Shown here: positions 21,153-31,567 of the stretch, piece by piece
Position numbering within the stretch: position 1 is the first letter of the stretch
Layout of the letters: the number at the start of each line of letters is the position of its first letter
Source: Zygnema cylindricum
Lineage: Eukaryota > Streptophyta > Zygnematophyceae > Zygnematales > Zygnemataceae
Direction of reading: 5' to 3'
NCBI GenBank assembly: GCA_037447655.1
Contig: JBBHKE010001036.1
Coordinates: forward strand, 1-64,000
Length of the DNA: 64,000 bases
The notes under the pieces: generated by a model
What the model was told of the DNA's origin: nothing
Database searches by the model: none
What the model saw: the letters and a program-made list of their open reading frames with translations, nothing else
Program-made: the position numbers and the translations under genes

Positions 21153-22227
21153 TGTAGAAATTGATGGTCCTTTTTTAAGTATTTTCTAGGTCTAAATAGA
21201 AATACACAAAGAAGGGAGGCAGTCTATCTCTAACTTCTCTCTCCAACTCCCACAATTGTCCCAGTCACTGAGAAGTTGGAGAGGAAGCTAGAGCCATGGC
21301 TACCTAGGCTATCCAGAGGTTTACAGGAAATAGATTAGTTGATTTATTGAATGGTAGTTTGGTAGTTTATTTTCTAAAAGAATAGTGATGCAACCAGGAT
21401 TAAATCCTGGAACCTGCCGGAGTTAAAGCAGCAAGTAGCCGATAACCTTATCCGTTAGGTCTAGAGCTAATGATACATGATATAGGATTTGATATTTATT
21501 TATACATTATTGCGTAGGATATTTCATTTAACGGAACTGCTTACGGTATACATAGAGTCAGTTATGTAGAAGTACGGATTACGGTACAGATAAGAAACAA
21601 GTACCACGCATTTGTTTTTTTAAACGAAACAAATACCGCGCAAGTATTTATGACGGCTCCGATTGAAATTTGCATTCAATCAGACGGCCGAGAAGAAAGC
21701 GGAGATCGCGGAAGAGATTCTCGGCGGTTTGTGGTCATCGCCACATCAGATGACACGTGGCGAAATTGCTTTAGATTGCGGCATCTCCGAGAATTACGGG
21801 ACCGAATCCGGATAAGACATATGTCGACTTTTAGGCCATGTCGTACAATATCCGTACAGAAAGTACACCGGCAGCTGTACTTTTGTGTACCGAAGTGTAA
21901 TATGATTGGCTCCGTACGTCAGTAGATAGAGTTTGTGAGAGAGATAGGACTTAGAAAAAAATGGTAGATAGGACCCTCTCTCCCAGAGAGCTTCTATACA
22001 AAAGGTCAACTTTGACCCTCCATAACTTACTGCTCAGGGGAGCAAATTCAGAGATTCTTTTTGCTATCAACTCAGGAGAGTCTTGTCTTCACAAGGGTGA
22101 AGGTGGTCAGAGTTTTTGTTTGCCAGGGTGGCGGTTATTCTTGCTGAAATACAAAGGGGTTAGGGTTATCCTAGAGGCTTCTTGGAAACTGTCCACTCTG
22201 AGGACTTATGGAGGTTCCAAAGTTTCA
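21153..22227 (+). mobile_element. 5' LTR of element I
   Basis: Starts TGTAGAAATTGATGG and ends GTTTCA directly before the primer site. Landmarks: CATGGCTACC block, antisense tRNA-like module, AGATAGGACTTAG block, CTCTCTCCCAGAGAGC, and an ATG at 22208, near the LTR end, in frame with gag. The promoter is probably just upstream of CTTCTATACAAAAGG (about 21990). Confidence 0.92.
21390..21466 (-). other. antisense tRNA-like module in 5' LTR of I
   Basis: On the - strand: GACCTAACGGATAAGG, which matches the D-arm/A-box of plant tRNA-Arg (CCTAATGGATAAGGC type), then an anticodon-arm-sized stretch, then CCAGGATTTAATCCTGG, a paired T-stem with a loop departing from GTTCRA. It sits about 237-313 bp from the LTR start. 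The damaged B-box argues against a working tRNA gene. Confidence 0.6.
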
Positions 22228-23167
22228 GGTTATGGGCCCACCCTCTAGGGTACCCATATTCAATGGAGCTGGCTTCATATACTGGGAAAGTATAATGATA
22301 GGAGCTTTATGCGAAAAAAGGTTTTGGGGGATAATGAGTGGACGAGTGGGGCGTCCATCAAGTCTTGGAGTCTCTCCAGGGTTTGGAGGAAGCAGATTCA
22401 CAAGGAAAGCAGATCCATCTTCAACGGAGGAGACAAAGGAAGGAGAGGTGGTGGACAAAGCAACGGAGAAGGAGACGACCTCACCAATAGCAACTGGTTT
22501 AGCATTCATGTCACCTATTCCAAGGAACGAGGAGAATGATACACATACCTTGGACTTCAACAATATGGCGGCAAAGCACTTCATCCTCCGCCATCTTAAT
22601 CCATGGCTTGCATGCCCTCATTTAGAAGTAGAAAGGTCATCAGATCTTTGGATGGCTCTCATAGAGATGTACCAAAGTGGTACGATTCAGCAACAACAGT
22701 TGGCTGATGAGAAAGTTAAGGAGTATGTATACAAAGGGGGGAAGATGTTGGATTATTGCTATGAGCTTGCTAAACTCTTCATGGAGCTAGAGAGTGCGGG
22801 AAAAATTTTCAGTGAAAAAAAAAAGGTTAACTGTTTACTAATGAAGTTACCCGATGAGTTCGAGAACATAGTCAACCATGTGCACGACTTGCCGGACTCA
22901 AGGTGGATATGTAACTCAGTGGTAGGGATGATTCTCGTTTGGGAGATTACGATTGAGAACCGAAAGGGAGGAAAGAGTGGGCAAGCCTTGGCAACTGCGA
23001 CCGATTGGAGGAACAAGGAGTCTCGGAAACCAGTCGGAAACTATGGAGGGAGGGAGCAAAAAAATCAGATCGACGAGTTCGAACCAAGGACTCCCAAAGG
23101 TTTATGTCATTTTTGTAAGAAACCAAGGCGCTATATGGCAGAGTGCACTAAGCTAAGACAGTTTTGA
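22208..23167 (+). CDS. gag: copia gag (element I), open through the zinc knuckle
   Basis: 319 codons. The frame opens inside the LTR (MEVPKFQVMGPP) and reads straight through the primer site; the second Met is the one inside that site. The body shows the copia gag pattern NGAGFIYWESIM near the N-terminus, then DLWMALIEMYQSGTIQQQQL, KVNCLLMKLPDEFENIV and IENRKGGKSG. The C-terminal knuckle reads C-HF-C-KKPR-R-YMAE-C (about residues 300-313), so the conserved histidine is Arg and zinc binding is probably lost. Copia gag forms the virus-like particle and packages RNA. The upstream ATG is also present in D's 3' LTR. Confidence 0.8.
   Translation: MEVPKFQVMGPPSRVPIFNGAGFIYWESIMIGALCEKRFWGIMSGRVGRPSSLGVSPGFGGSRFTRKADPSSTEETKEGEVVDKATEKETTSPIATGLAFMSPIPRNEENDTHTLDFNNMAAKHFILRHLNPWLACPHLEVERSSDLWMALIEMYQSGTIQQQQLADEKVKEYVYKGGKMLDYCYELAKLFMELESAGKIFSEKKKVNCLLMKLPDEFENIVNHVHDLPDSRWICNSVVGMILVWEITIENRKGGKSGQALATATDWRNKESRKPVGNYGGREQKNQIDEFEPRTPKGLCHFCKKPRRYMAECTKLRQF
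22228..22242 (+). other. primer binding site, anticodon-arm (half-tRNA) type
   Basis: GGTTATGGGCCCACC abuts the LTR end and is the exact complement of the anticodon stem-loop of plant initiator tRNA-Met (GGTGGGCCCATAACC). This is the mode known for Drosophila copia and yeast Ty5, where a cut tRNA fragment primes minus-strand synthesis. The ATG at 22232-22234 is the complement of the CAU anticodon and is in the gag frame. Confidence 0.85.
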
Positions 23168-23337
23168 TTAAAGAAACGTCAGGCTGGTGGAACCACGAGA
23201 GGAAAGAAAAAGGCATTTGTGACAGAGGTACATGAGGCGGAATCCGAAGACGAGGAGGATGAGTTTCTATTGGATGAGGAGTTGGAGGCGAAAAACAAGT
23301 CGAAATTCCACGAAGGTAGAAATGTGCTTACGGTGGA

Positions 23338-23673
23338 TTGAAAGGTGAAGCAGGTTGGATTATAGATTCAGTTGCCTCCTTGCACATGTGTAAAGATAAG
23401 CACGTGTTCACTAAGATAAGAAAGATTCCCACCGTAGAGATAGAATATGGGGATGGGAGGATAGTCACTAATACTCTTGTAAGATTGGTAGATTTGAAAG
23501 TGTTAGTAGAAGGAAAGACATCCATAGTAGCATTCTCCGATGTATTGTTTATTCCGAAGCTGAACAAAAACCTCATCTCTACATCTGTATTAGATGATAA
23601 GGGTTTTTTTACTAGCAGTAGGGAAGGAGTCTTTACTGTTAGTTTTGAGGAGGATGTCTATTTCATTGTTTAG
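23338..23673 (+). pseudogene. copia aspartic protease region (element I)
   Basis: Encodes GWIIDSVASLHMCKDK, where the catalytic D-S-G of copia proteases reads D-S-V, followed by the usual EIEYGDGRIVTN and LVEGKTSIVAFSDVLFIPKL. Stops at 23166 and just before 23338 cut it off from gag, and a stop at 23671 cuts it from integrase. Its role would be to mature the polyprotein; the Gly-to-Val change in the active site and the stops make it inactive. Confidence 0.8.
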
Positions 23674-23751
23674 AAAGGTAGCCAAGGGATCTTTAGGCTG
23701 ATTTTTAGTAATGAAACAAAGAAACTTTATTATACTGGTGTTCATGATATT

Positions 23752-24723
23752 ATGATGTGGCATAAGAGGCTTGAGCATTTGAATCTAGATAAGTTAAGAG
23801 AGATGAAAAAGATGGGAGTGGTGGAAGGGATTCAGTTCAGTGAGAGTGATAATATAAGTGATTGTAGTGGATGTGCTCTAGGTAAAGCACACAGATTACC
23901 CTTTCCCAAAACCGCCACCTATAAGGGAGAAAAAATTATTGATTTAGTACACACAGATATTTGGGGACGGGCTAAAGTGCCCTTACCGGGGGGGAAGAGA
24001 TTTATGATGACTATCACTGATGATTGGTCTCGGTATTCCAGGGTGTATTTTTTGAAAAACAAGTTAAAAGCTCAGGATTGTTTTAGACAATATAAAGCAT
24101 GGAGCGAAAAACTCCATGAAACTTCAATCAAGAGAATAAGGAGTGACAATTGTGGAAAGTATACTTCTAACAAGTTTGAGGATATTCTGAGGGAAGATGG
24201 AGTCCAACACCAAAGGACAGTTCCAGAAAACCCGGAACAGAATGGGGTAGCTGAAAGGTTAAATAGAACACTAAGTGATAGTGCTAGAAGTATGTTGTCA
24301 GATAAAAAGATAGGAAAAAGGTTTTGGGCAGAAGCAATGAACTGTGCTAATTACCTAAAAAATAGAGTTCTAACTTCAACTATAAAAGATCAAACGCCTT
24401 ATGAGAGATGGACAGGCCGTAAACCAGACATATCTCTCTTAAAGGTATTCGGTAGTCAAGTATTCAGTCTAGATACAGATCAGTCTAATTGGAAGCTAGA
24501 TCCTAAAGGAAAACCGGGATACTTATTAGGATATGATGAGGATGTTAAAGGATATATAGTTTATGATCTAAAAAGGGAAGATATAATCTTAGAAAAGCAT
24601 CTAGTAGTTATAGATGAAGGAAAGCCTGTGGATCCCTTTAAGTATACAAAGTCAGTAAAAATCAGATTTGAGTCAGAAAATTCTGATGACTTTGAGCTTC
24701 CTAACTATCGAGGTTTTAGATAA
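23752..24723 (+). CDS. copia integrase (element I), long open frame
   Basis: 323 codons. The N-terminal zinc region is partly kept (WHKRLEHLNLDKL, then C-S-G-C-ALGKAHRL). The catalytic triad is present: D69 (VHTDIWG), D132 (IRSDNCGKY) and E168 (QNGVAERLNR), a D-D-35-E spacing typical of retroviral-type integrases. The C-terminal copia block follows (SLLKVFGSQVFSLDT, GYDEDVKGYIVYDL). It stops at 24721. The best-preserved integrase in the window. The usual NGGEY is NCGKY, and no upstream partner is intact. Confidence 0.82.
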   Translation: MMWHKRLEHLNLDKLREMKKMGVVEGIQFSESDNISDCSGCALGKAHRLPFPKTATYKGEKIIDLVHTDIWGRAKVPLPGGKRFMMTITDDWSRYSRVYFLKNKLKAQDCFRQYKAWSEKLHETSIKRIRSDNCGKYTSNKFEDILREDGVQHQRTVPENPEQNGVAERLNRTLSDSARSMLSDKKIGKRFWAEAMNCANYLKNRVLTSTIKDQTPYERWTGRKPDISLLKVFGSQVFSLDTDQSNWKLDPKGKPGYLLGYDEDVKGYIVYDLKREDIILEKHLVVIDEGKPVDPFKYTKSVKIRFESENSDDFELPNYRGFR

Positions 24724-24780
24724 GATGACATTCTTGCAGGTACAAATCAAACCGAAAAGGACTCGGCTGCGGAAACTCTA

Positions 24781-25720
24781 ATGACAACTCTACACGAAGC
24801 GGAAGACGTGGTTGAAACTGATTCGGAATCAAGAGACAGGGGAGAAGCCGAGATTGTTCGAAAGAATCCACGAACACCATCTATTCCGGCCTCAGATTTT
24901 GAGGGGGGGAGGAGATGTAGCAAAAGATTGCAAGAAAAACAGGTTAATAACAAGGTAACAAAACTATCTCATCGAGATGAACCTCGGACTTATGGAGAGG
25001 CGATGACTTGTCTAGAAAAAAGCCGGTGGAAGACAGCCATCAATGAGGAGATGGCCTCAATTATGGCAGCCAATACTTGGGAGCTAGTGGATTGTCCACC
25101 TAACCGAAAACCAATCGGTTGTAAGTGGGTTTTCAAATTAAAACTAAACCCAGATAACACCATTGAGCGCTACAAGGCCCGATTAGTGGCAAAGGGATTT
25201 ACACAAAAGGAGGGAATTGACTACGAGGAAACCTTTGCCTCGGTCGTCAGATTTCCCTCTGTCCGCGTACTTCTCAGTCTGGCAGCAGCGAAAGACATGA
25301 TGGTGCACAAGATGGACATCAAGACAACCTTTTTGCATGGAGAATTGGAAGAGGAGATCTTCATGCGACAACCCGAAGGATTTGTGGAGGAAGGAGAGGA
25401 GAGTAAGGTATGCCGGCTGATTTAATCCCTTTATGGTTTGAAACAGGCGCCTCGATAGTGGAATAAGAAGCTTGATGAGTTTCTTATCGGTCAGGGATAT
25501 ATCCGGATTAGCTCAAATCACTCAATCTATTTTTTTGAAGATGATGAAAGTGTTATATTTATTGCAATTTATGTTGATGATTTGCTTGTTTTAAGTAAAT
25601 CAATGGAAAAAATTAATAAACTGAAAACCGATCTTAAAGGGAGATTTGAAATGAAGGATATAGGGGAAGCAAAATATATTTTGGGAATCAAGCAGAAGGA
25701 GACCGAAAAAGGAAGTTTAT
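24781..25720 (+). pseudogene. copia reverse transcriptase (element I), with stops
   Basis: Frame runs from the linker (IPASDFEGGRR) through [39 protein letters not shown] and [18 protein letters not shown]. Stops then fall at 25423 (after VCRLI) and in the LKQAPR-W block (25455), but the same frame continues to the catalytic YVDD at 25570-25581. A frameshift near 25700 breaks the link to RNase H. RT would copy genomic RNA primed by the tRNA fragment. Confidence 0.85.
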
Positions 25721-25724
25721 AAGA

Positions 25725-26543
25725 TTGACTCAAAAGGAAGCAATAGGGAACATGCTTGAAAAATTTCAGATGGATAAAGCTAATAGTTGTACAACTCCAA
25801 TTGAGTTGAAGAAGGGAAGTGAGGGGAGTGAGGAAGGAGTAATAGTCCTAGACGTGGAATTATCTCCTGAAGAACATAAGTTCATGCAGACTATTCCTTA
25901 CAGGCAAGTAGTGGGAAGTCTAATCTATTTTATAAATTGTACCCGGCCGGATTTAGCTGCAGCTGTAGGAGTGCTGAGTAGAAGTCTAAATGCTCCCACT
26001 AAGAGGGATTGGGAGGCAGCTAAGAGAGTCCTTAGATACTTGACAGAAACTAGGGATCTATGGTTGCATTTAGGTGGGGAGAATACTGACATCGCTACTT
26101 AGAGTGATGCCAGTTATGGTGATGCTCCGATTATGAGATGTACTTCTGGATAAATATTATATGTGGGTGATGGGGCTTGCTGTTGGAGTACCAAACAGCA
26201 AAAGGTTATTGCTCAGACTACCATGGAGGCTGAGTATATGGCCTCTTGCTCTGCTTTAAAAGAATTGATGTGGGTCAAGTCTTTGCTTGGTGAGCTAGGT
26301 CACCTTAAGAGTGGTGTGCAGAATTTTTTTTGTGATAATCAGGCAGCAACCACTATTTTTGCCAATCCTAAACATCATTTTAAAGCCAATCACATAGACA
26401 TTAGACTAAGCGTTGTTAGAGAGAAAGTAGAAAACAAAATAATCAGTTTAGAGTACCGACCAGATAGCGAGATGGTGGCAGATATGATGACCAAACCTGT
26501 GTCTTCCCCTAAGCTAATTTCTGCAAGGAGAACTGTGGTCTAA
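25725..26543 (+). pseudogene. copia RNase H (element I), with stops
   Basis: 25725-26102 carries [38 protein letters not shown] and RDWEAAKRVLRYL. A stop at 26100 falls in the SDASYG block and another at about 26151. 26163-26543 carries MEAEYMASCSALKELMWVK, CDNQAAT and HHFKANHIDIRLSVVREKV, and ends with VADMMTKPVSSPK. RNase H removes template RNA. Inactive as it stands. Confidence 0.85.
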
Positions 26544-26560
26544 AATTAAAAATTGACTAG

Positions 26561-26573
26561 AAAATAAGGGGAG
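26561..26573 (+). other. polypurine tract of element I
   Basis: AAAATAAGGGGAG immediately before the 3' LTR TG. It is the same tract as in element D (57312-57324) and primes plus-strand DNA synthesis in this class. Confidence 0.85.
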
Positions 26574-27650
26574 TGAAGAAATTGATGGTCCCTTTTTAAG
26601 TTTTTTCTAGGTCTAAATAGAAATACAGAAAGAAGCGGAGGCAGTCTATCTCTAACTTCTCTCTCCAACTCCCACACTTGTCAGAATCACTGAGAAGTTG
26701 GAGAGGAAGCTAAGGCCATGGCTACCTAGGCTATCCAGAGGTTTACGAGAAATAGATTAGTTGATTTATTGAATGGTAGTTTGGTTGTTTATTTACTAAA
26801 AGAATAGTGATGCAACAAGGATTTGATCCTGGAACCTGCCGGAGTTCAAGCAGCCAATAGCCGGTAACCTTATCCGTTAGGTCTAGAGCTAATGATACAT
26901 GATATAGGATTTGATATTTATTTATACATTATTACGTAGGATATTTCATTTAACGGAACTGCTTACGGTATACATAGAGTCAGTTATGTAGAAGTACGGA
27001 TTACGGTACGGATAAAAAACAAGTACCGCGCATTTGTTTCTTTAAACGAAACAAATACCGCGCAAGTATTTATGACGGCTCCGATTTAAATTTGCATTCA
27101 ATCGGACGGCCGAGAAGAAAGCCGAGATCGCGGAAGAGATTCTCGACGGTTTGTGGTCATCGCCACATCGGATGACACGTGGCGAAATTGCGTTGGATCG
27201 CGGCATCTCCGGGAATTACGGGACCGAATCCGGATATGACATATGTCGACTTTTAGGCCATGTCGTACAATATCAGTACACAAAGTACACCGGCAGCTGT
27301 ATTTTTTATGTATGGAAGTGTAATATGATTGGCTCCGTACGTCAGTAGATAGAGTTTTTGAGAGAGATAGGACTTAGAAAAAATTGGTAGATACGACCCT
27401 CTCTCTTAGAGAGCTTCTGTACAAAAGGTCAACTTTGACCCTCCATAACTTACTGCTCAGAGGAGCAAATTCAGAGATTCTTTTTGCTATCGACTCACGG
27501 GAGTCTTATCTTCCCATGGGTGAAGGTGGTCAGAGTTTTTGTTTGCCAGGGTGGCAATTAATCTTGCTGAAATACAAAGGGTCCAGGGTTGTCCTGGAGA
27601 CTTCTTGGAAGCAATCCACTCTGAGGACTTATGGAGGTCTCAGAGTTTCA
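26574..27650 (+). mobile_element. 3' LTR of element I
   Basis: 1077 bp, starts TGAAGAAATTGATGG, ends GAGTTTCA, followed by the target duplication TAGTG. Colinear with the 5' LTR. The antisense tRNA-like module is retained at 26812-26888 (T-arm CCAGGATCAAATCCTTG on the - strand). Confidence 0.92.
26812..26888 (-). other. antisense tRNA-like module in 3' LTR of I
   Basis: Same module as at 21390-21466 with a few substitutions. The A-box-like CCTAACGGATAAGG is unchanged between the two LTRs, while the T-loop differs (GATCAAATC here, GATTTAATC there). Confidence 0.6.
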
Positions 27651-28367
27651 TAGTGTACTCTCCCACCTGCAAAAAAAAATTGAAAATGTTTGACGCGTGC
27701 TAACCGGGTTTTCTATTCGTCAATAGGGTAGTATTTTGATTAAAATCAGATCGCAATTTGATTCCAGTGCAAGTGTGAAGATTAGCTGGAAGTGGTTCGC
27801 TATGATGATAACGCCAAATTGCCGTACCTTCTAAGTTTAAAAATGAAGCAAAATGTACTTTGATTTTGCCCATTTTTCGTACGGCGTAATATTATCTCGT
27901 TGGAAGTCCTATTTTCTGTGAAAACGACGAAAAAAAACCCTTACTTGAACACATGGGAACACGCCGTAAGAAACATTAGGCCAATCAGGTGCAAGATATT
28001 GCTCAACTTGCCAGATCTGATGTACAGAACTAGACTCTTATCGACGCAGAAATTTTGTCGGCTTGTAGCAGCTAAAATATCTGTCGTCGTACAGACTTCT
28101 GATTTCATTTGACCAAAGTCTATAGATAAAAAGTGCGCAAATTGCAAATTGGCTGGGAAAAAGTATTCCGTGCGAAAATCTCACAGAACGAATCATTTCG
28201 TGCGCAATGAACTCCGCATTAAATGTTAGTACTAGAAAGACTGTACTGTAGTGTACATTGGCCTTGGAGCCGTTCCAATAAAACGCCATTGGTTGCGGGA
28301 ATTACGGCCACACGTGTGAAAATTTGGCAGTAGTGAAGCTGGCGGAAAGTGACGCGAGGAAGATTTG

Positions 28368-28690
28368 AAGGAGATGGATTGGTGTGGGGTCGTTGGGAGG
28401 GGGGCGAGGTACAGGAGTACAAGAGGGAGGTAGGAGAATTAATTGAGGAAGGGAGAGAGGAGAGAGAGGGAGACGAAAATTGTTCCAGAGGGGAAAGAAA
28501 GCGGGAGAGGAAGTGGAGTGAGGAGAGGGAGGGAGAGTAAGAGGAAATGGTGAGAGGGGAGAGGGAGAAAAATATGGGATGTCGGAGGAGAAGGTGAAGG
28601 AGGAGAGAACAGCGGAGGAACGAGAAAGGAGGAAGGAGGTGGAGAGATGTGAGGGAAGAAAGTGGAAAGGAGGGAAGAGACGGACAGTTA
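28368..28690. repeat. purine-rich (GGAGAGA) tract
   Basis: About 320 bp almost entirely A and G on the + strand with irregular GGGAGAGA / GAGGAAG units. Strand asymmetry gives artificial open frames. Possible triplex-forming or simple-sequence expansion. Confidence 0.8.
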
Positions 28691-28699
28691 GGTAATGTT

Positions 28700-29726
28700 T
28701 TTTTTTACCTTACTTTTTATTCCAAAAAGTTTTCGTTTTAAGTCGTAACTTCTCAAAAGTTGAATAAATTTTTCAACGTCTTAACTTTTAAGACTCAGAT
28801 TATCATTTCATATTATCACTGTAATATATTTATATCTAAAAACGTACAGGAATCTGTCTTGCCCCAACATAATTTTATGTGGACAAAAATATGGTACTTA
28901 CACGAATTGTTGAATGCCATTAACATTTTCCATATATTCAACCTCTTTTTCCACACAATATATGGTTTGTGAAGTTACTCTAGCTTAAATCTCGTGAATG
29001 TATAGTCAACCAGATAATCTAACACGAATGAGAAGTTTTGATAGTTCAAACGTAAAGTATTTAATCGATTATTGACGCTTTGAAATTCAAAAGGATTGAT
29101 TCAAAAGTAAAAGAAGACTTTCCACGAGTCATTGAGATAACAAAGAATAACATTGTTCTCAAGACACAACTAATTGATTCCCACTCATGTCATAATTTTG
29201 CTTGGACACTTCTAAATTGCATCATGGATTGCACATCAAAATTTAATATTCAATTATCGTTCGTAAGAATCACGACCAACATATGAAACAAGAACAGATG
29301 ATATAAATTTATCTCTCCACATCAAGCCCAAGAAGCTCCAAGACGTTGAAAAAATTTATATATCCAATACAAGTTACTTATAAATATGTACTTAAGTGCG
29401 ATGAGAATCAACACACAAAATAGTGCCATAACCCTAGATACGACAAAACTTATGAGAACAGTCATAAGTTTAAAAATCATAAATAGACACTATAACTATA
29501 GCACGCTATTATATTGCTGAAATACTGATAAAAACACCCAAAATATTCACATGTAAATGGTGTTGGAGACTTTGTAGTCCAGGCTATCAGTAGTTATAGT
29601 CCTAGCTCGAACAAAAAGAAGCTACCCTATTCAAAACCAATGTTTTAAACATATTTACATATGCAATATAGACATATGTTCCCAAATGCTGAAAACTTGT
29701 ATAGCTCCATATGCAAAAAAGGTGTG
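28700..29726. other. spacer, no supported gene
   Basis: AT-rich, non-repetitive-looking DNA between the purine tract and the possible exon block. No transposon end or motif recognised. Confidence 0.35.
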
Positions 29727-30990
29727 CTACTGGGTTGCGTAGGAAGCATCAATTTTCCTCCCATAGAGGGGCTGAGAGGGACGATTATTGGTTCGCTGCC
29801 CCCCACTCACAACACATATGGCATTCATGAAAACTATGGTCTGTGGAGAAATAAACTCATCACACGAAGTTAGAAAACATTCCCACATGTGGGGAACATA
29901 AGGAGCAAAAACACTTGCAGACACATACAACTTGAATTTCCACAATGCTAAAAATAAACAAAAAAATTAATGTATCCATGCAACTGTCTGGTTTATGTAT
30001 GGAAGGAAGTGCTTTACCTATTTAACCGATAGGAACTGCGGTGTTTGAAACACATACCAGTGCACTTTTAGATTCCACAGTGGGATGTGAGGGATCCTGT
30101 GTAGTTGTAAAACCCGATATTTTTAGTTCAAAGAGCCCCTCCGAGGAAGAGCGCACTCGGATTAAGTAGTGAGTGGACAACGTGTGACGACAAAATTGTG
30201 GGTACCTCCCTGATAAAATTGTAGCAAAATGCAAAGGGAAAAAGTTAAAAATAAAACTACATCGAAAGATCATTGGGAGTTTTCGAGAATTTCATGTATG
30301 TGCGAGGCTTGCAGAAAAGAAAAAACAGTTTGAATTATAACTGACATGTCCAACCACGCGTTAGGAACATCGTTAGGGTGGCAACGAAGGAGCACCGACA
30401 AGACAACTAAATCACTCGCATTTTTGATACTCTCGTGCACAAAGTGGATTTTCATGGTACACAAAAGGCCACTGATTGTGTGCTCGTACGGAACGAGCAT
30501 AAGGAACTGCTTCAAGCGAAAAATGCCTTCAAAAAGCTGAACCAAGTTCACAGTTTTCTCTTGCGACACCACCTCTAAAATCTTCCAGAGCCATTGTTAA
30601 TGCCAATGTTAGTTTGTCGGCGATCACAAGAATAAATCCTCGAAAATATTTGATTTTCCTTTCATTGAAAAGAGCCACTGTAAGATACATTTTATTCAGC
30701 GAAAGATACGACAATCAAGCATGAGCAATAGTTTCAACAAAATTGATGACTCGTTATTTTTTGTTTACACCCTTCTTGTTTATCTATTCTTTGGAATGAA
30801 ATTAGAACCCGAAGGACAGGCATTAAGCAAAGATATCGCACCGATTATATGGCCATTATTTGAGATTGTATGATCAACCCATAATGCATATCCAAATTTA
30901 AATACAGTTGTAGTCCCTTTATATACGATGTGGGGCGCAGCGATGTTGATTGGTGATTGTGTTAAGTTGGCTGGAAAAGTATACAAAAAT
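29727..30990 (-). CDS. possible exon block of an unrecognised - strand gene
   Basis: Several - strand open segments look protein-like and are bounded by plausible splice sites. A segment up to 30970 follows acceptor TATACTTTTCCAG (ending NNGHIIGAISLLN). 30572-30270 contains RLKQFLMLVPYEHTISGLLC. 30210-30022 follows acceptor TACAATTTTATCAG (reading VRSSSEGLFELKISG). 29945-29727 reads YVSASVFAPYVPHMWECF. The frames do not all join simply and there may be a frameshift near 30570, so this could be a decaying gene. No family recognised. Confidence 0.28.
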
Positions 30991-31377
30991 GTTTACAATC
31001 GTTAGTCTTATAGTGTTTGTTAGCAAAATAATTATACGAGATTAAAGCTAATGATTTGTAAAAACTTCAACAAGCTCATACTTCTTGCTGAAAGCCCAAA
31101 GTTGAATCAAAATGATGATTGCTACAAAAAAATTGGTCGGTAAAACTTGCATCCAACTGAGGATAATCTACTTGAAGAAATTTACTCAATTCTTGCTATG
31201 TTTTTTTTTTTTAATTTGACCCATTTCAGAAAAAAAAATCAATTTGCTTCTTTTTCTTCAATTTGGTTGTAGAATTTCTTATCCAAATAAACTTTTTGGC
31301 ATTATTGTGGCGGCTTCATTTTGGAACCTCCCACTATGCAGAGAAATACCCCTCTCAATAAGCACGTGTCAACATAC

Positions 31378-31567
31378 AAACCAATCAGTTCCAAAAAGAA
31401 CATAATCGTAAGCCATGGCGTCCATTTTAATTGTGGTGATTGTTAGTTCCACTATAGCCATTGCAAAGAGGCCACTGATAAAAGCTGCTTTCGACCCTCT
31501 ATTTTCAAAAAGAGCAAAAAAGGTAACAGTCAAAATAACAGAATTAAATGCACTCATCAAGAGATTG
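31378..31567 (-). pseudogene. membrane-like exon split by copia element H
   Basis: With element H and one TSD copy removed, the - strand reads acceptor TTCTTAGGTTGTTAG (right flank, 37959 on), then an open 65-codon stretch in one phase. It ends at a GTATGT donor (31377-31372). The peptide is hydrophobic (NSVILTVTFFALFENRG, then ISGLFAMAIVELTITTIK), like one or two membrane spans. H entered 10 bases inside the exon. This is inference from splice signals and hydropathy only; the + strand of the same DNA also has an open frame. Confidence 0.3.

Larger units (their letters stand above)
21153..27650 (+). mobile_element. complete Ty1/copia element I (family Cop1)
   Basis: 6498 bp with 1075- and 1077-bp LTRs and a 5-bp target duplication TAGTG (21148-21152 and 27651-27655), inserted into Harbinger copy 3. 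Order: LTR, primer site, gag, protease, integrase, RT, RNase H, purine tract, LTR. LTRs differ by scattered substitutions (roughly 7% over the first 250 bp aligned by eye), so the insertion is not recent. Pol has stops and frameshifts. Confidence 0.95.
20309..27966. mobile_element. Harbinger-like MITE copy 3, split by K6 and by copia I
   Basis: Left end GGGCGTGTTCCCATGT after TAA (20306-20308). Right end ACATGGGAACACGCC with one changed base before TAA (27967-27969). The outer parts match copy 1 in order. The match is interrupted by K6 at the position equivalent to 18302 in copy 1, and by copia element I at the position equivalent to about 18460. This gives the relative order MITE first, then K6 and I. 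Confidence 0.85.

Noticed and set aside
28349-28540. Glu/Arg/Gly-rich open frame
   Set aside because: Lies wholly in the GGAGAGA tract.
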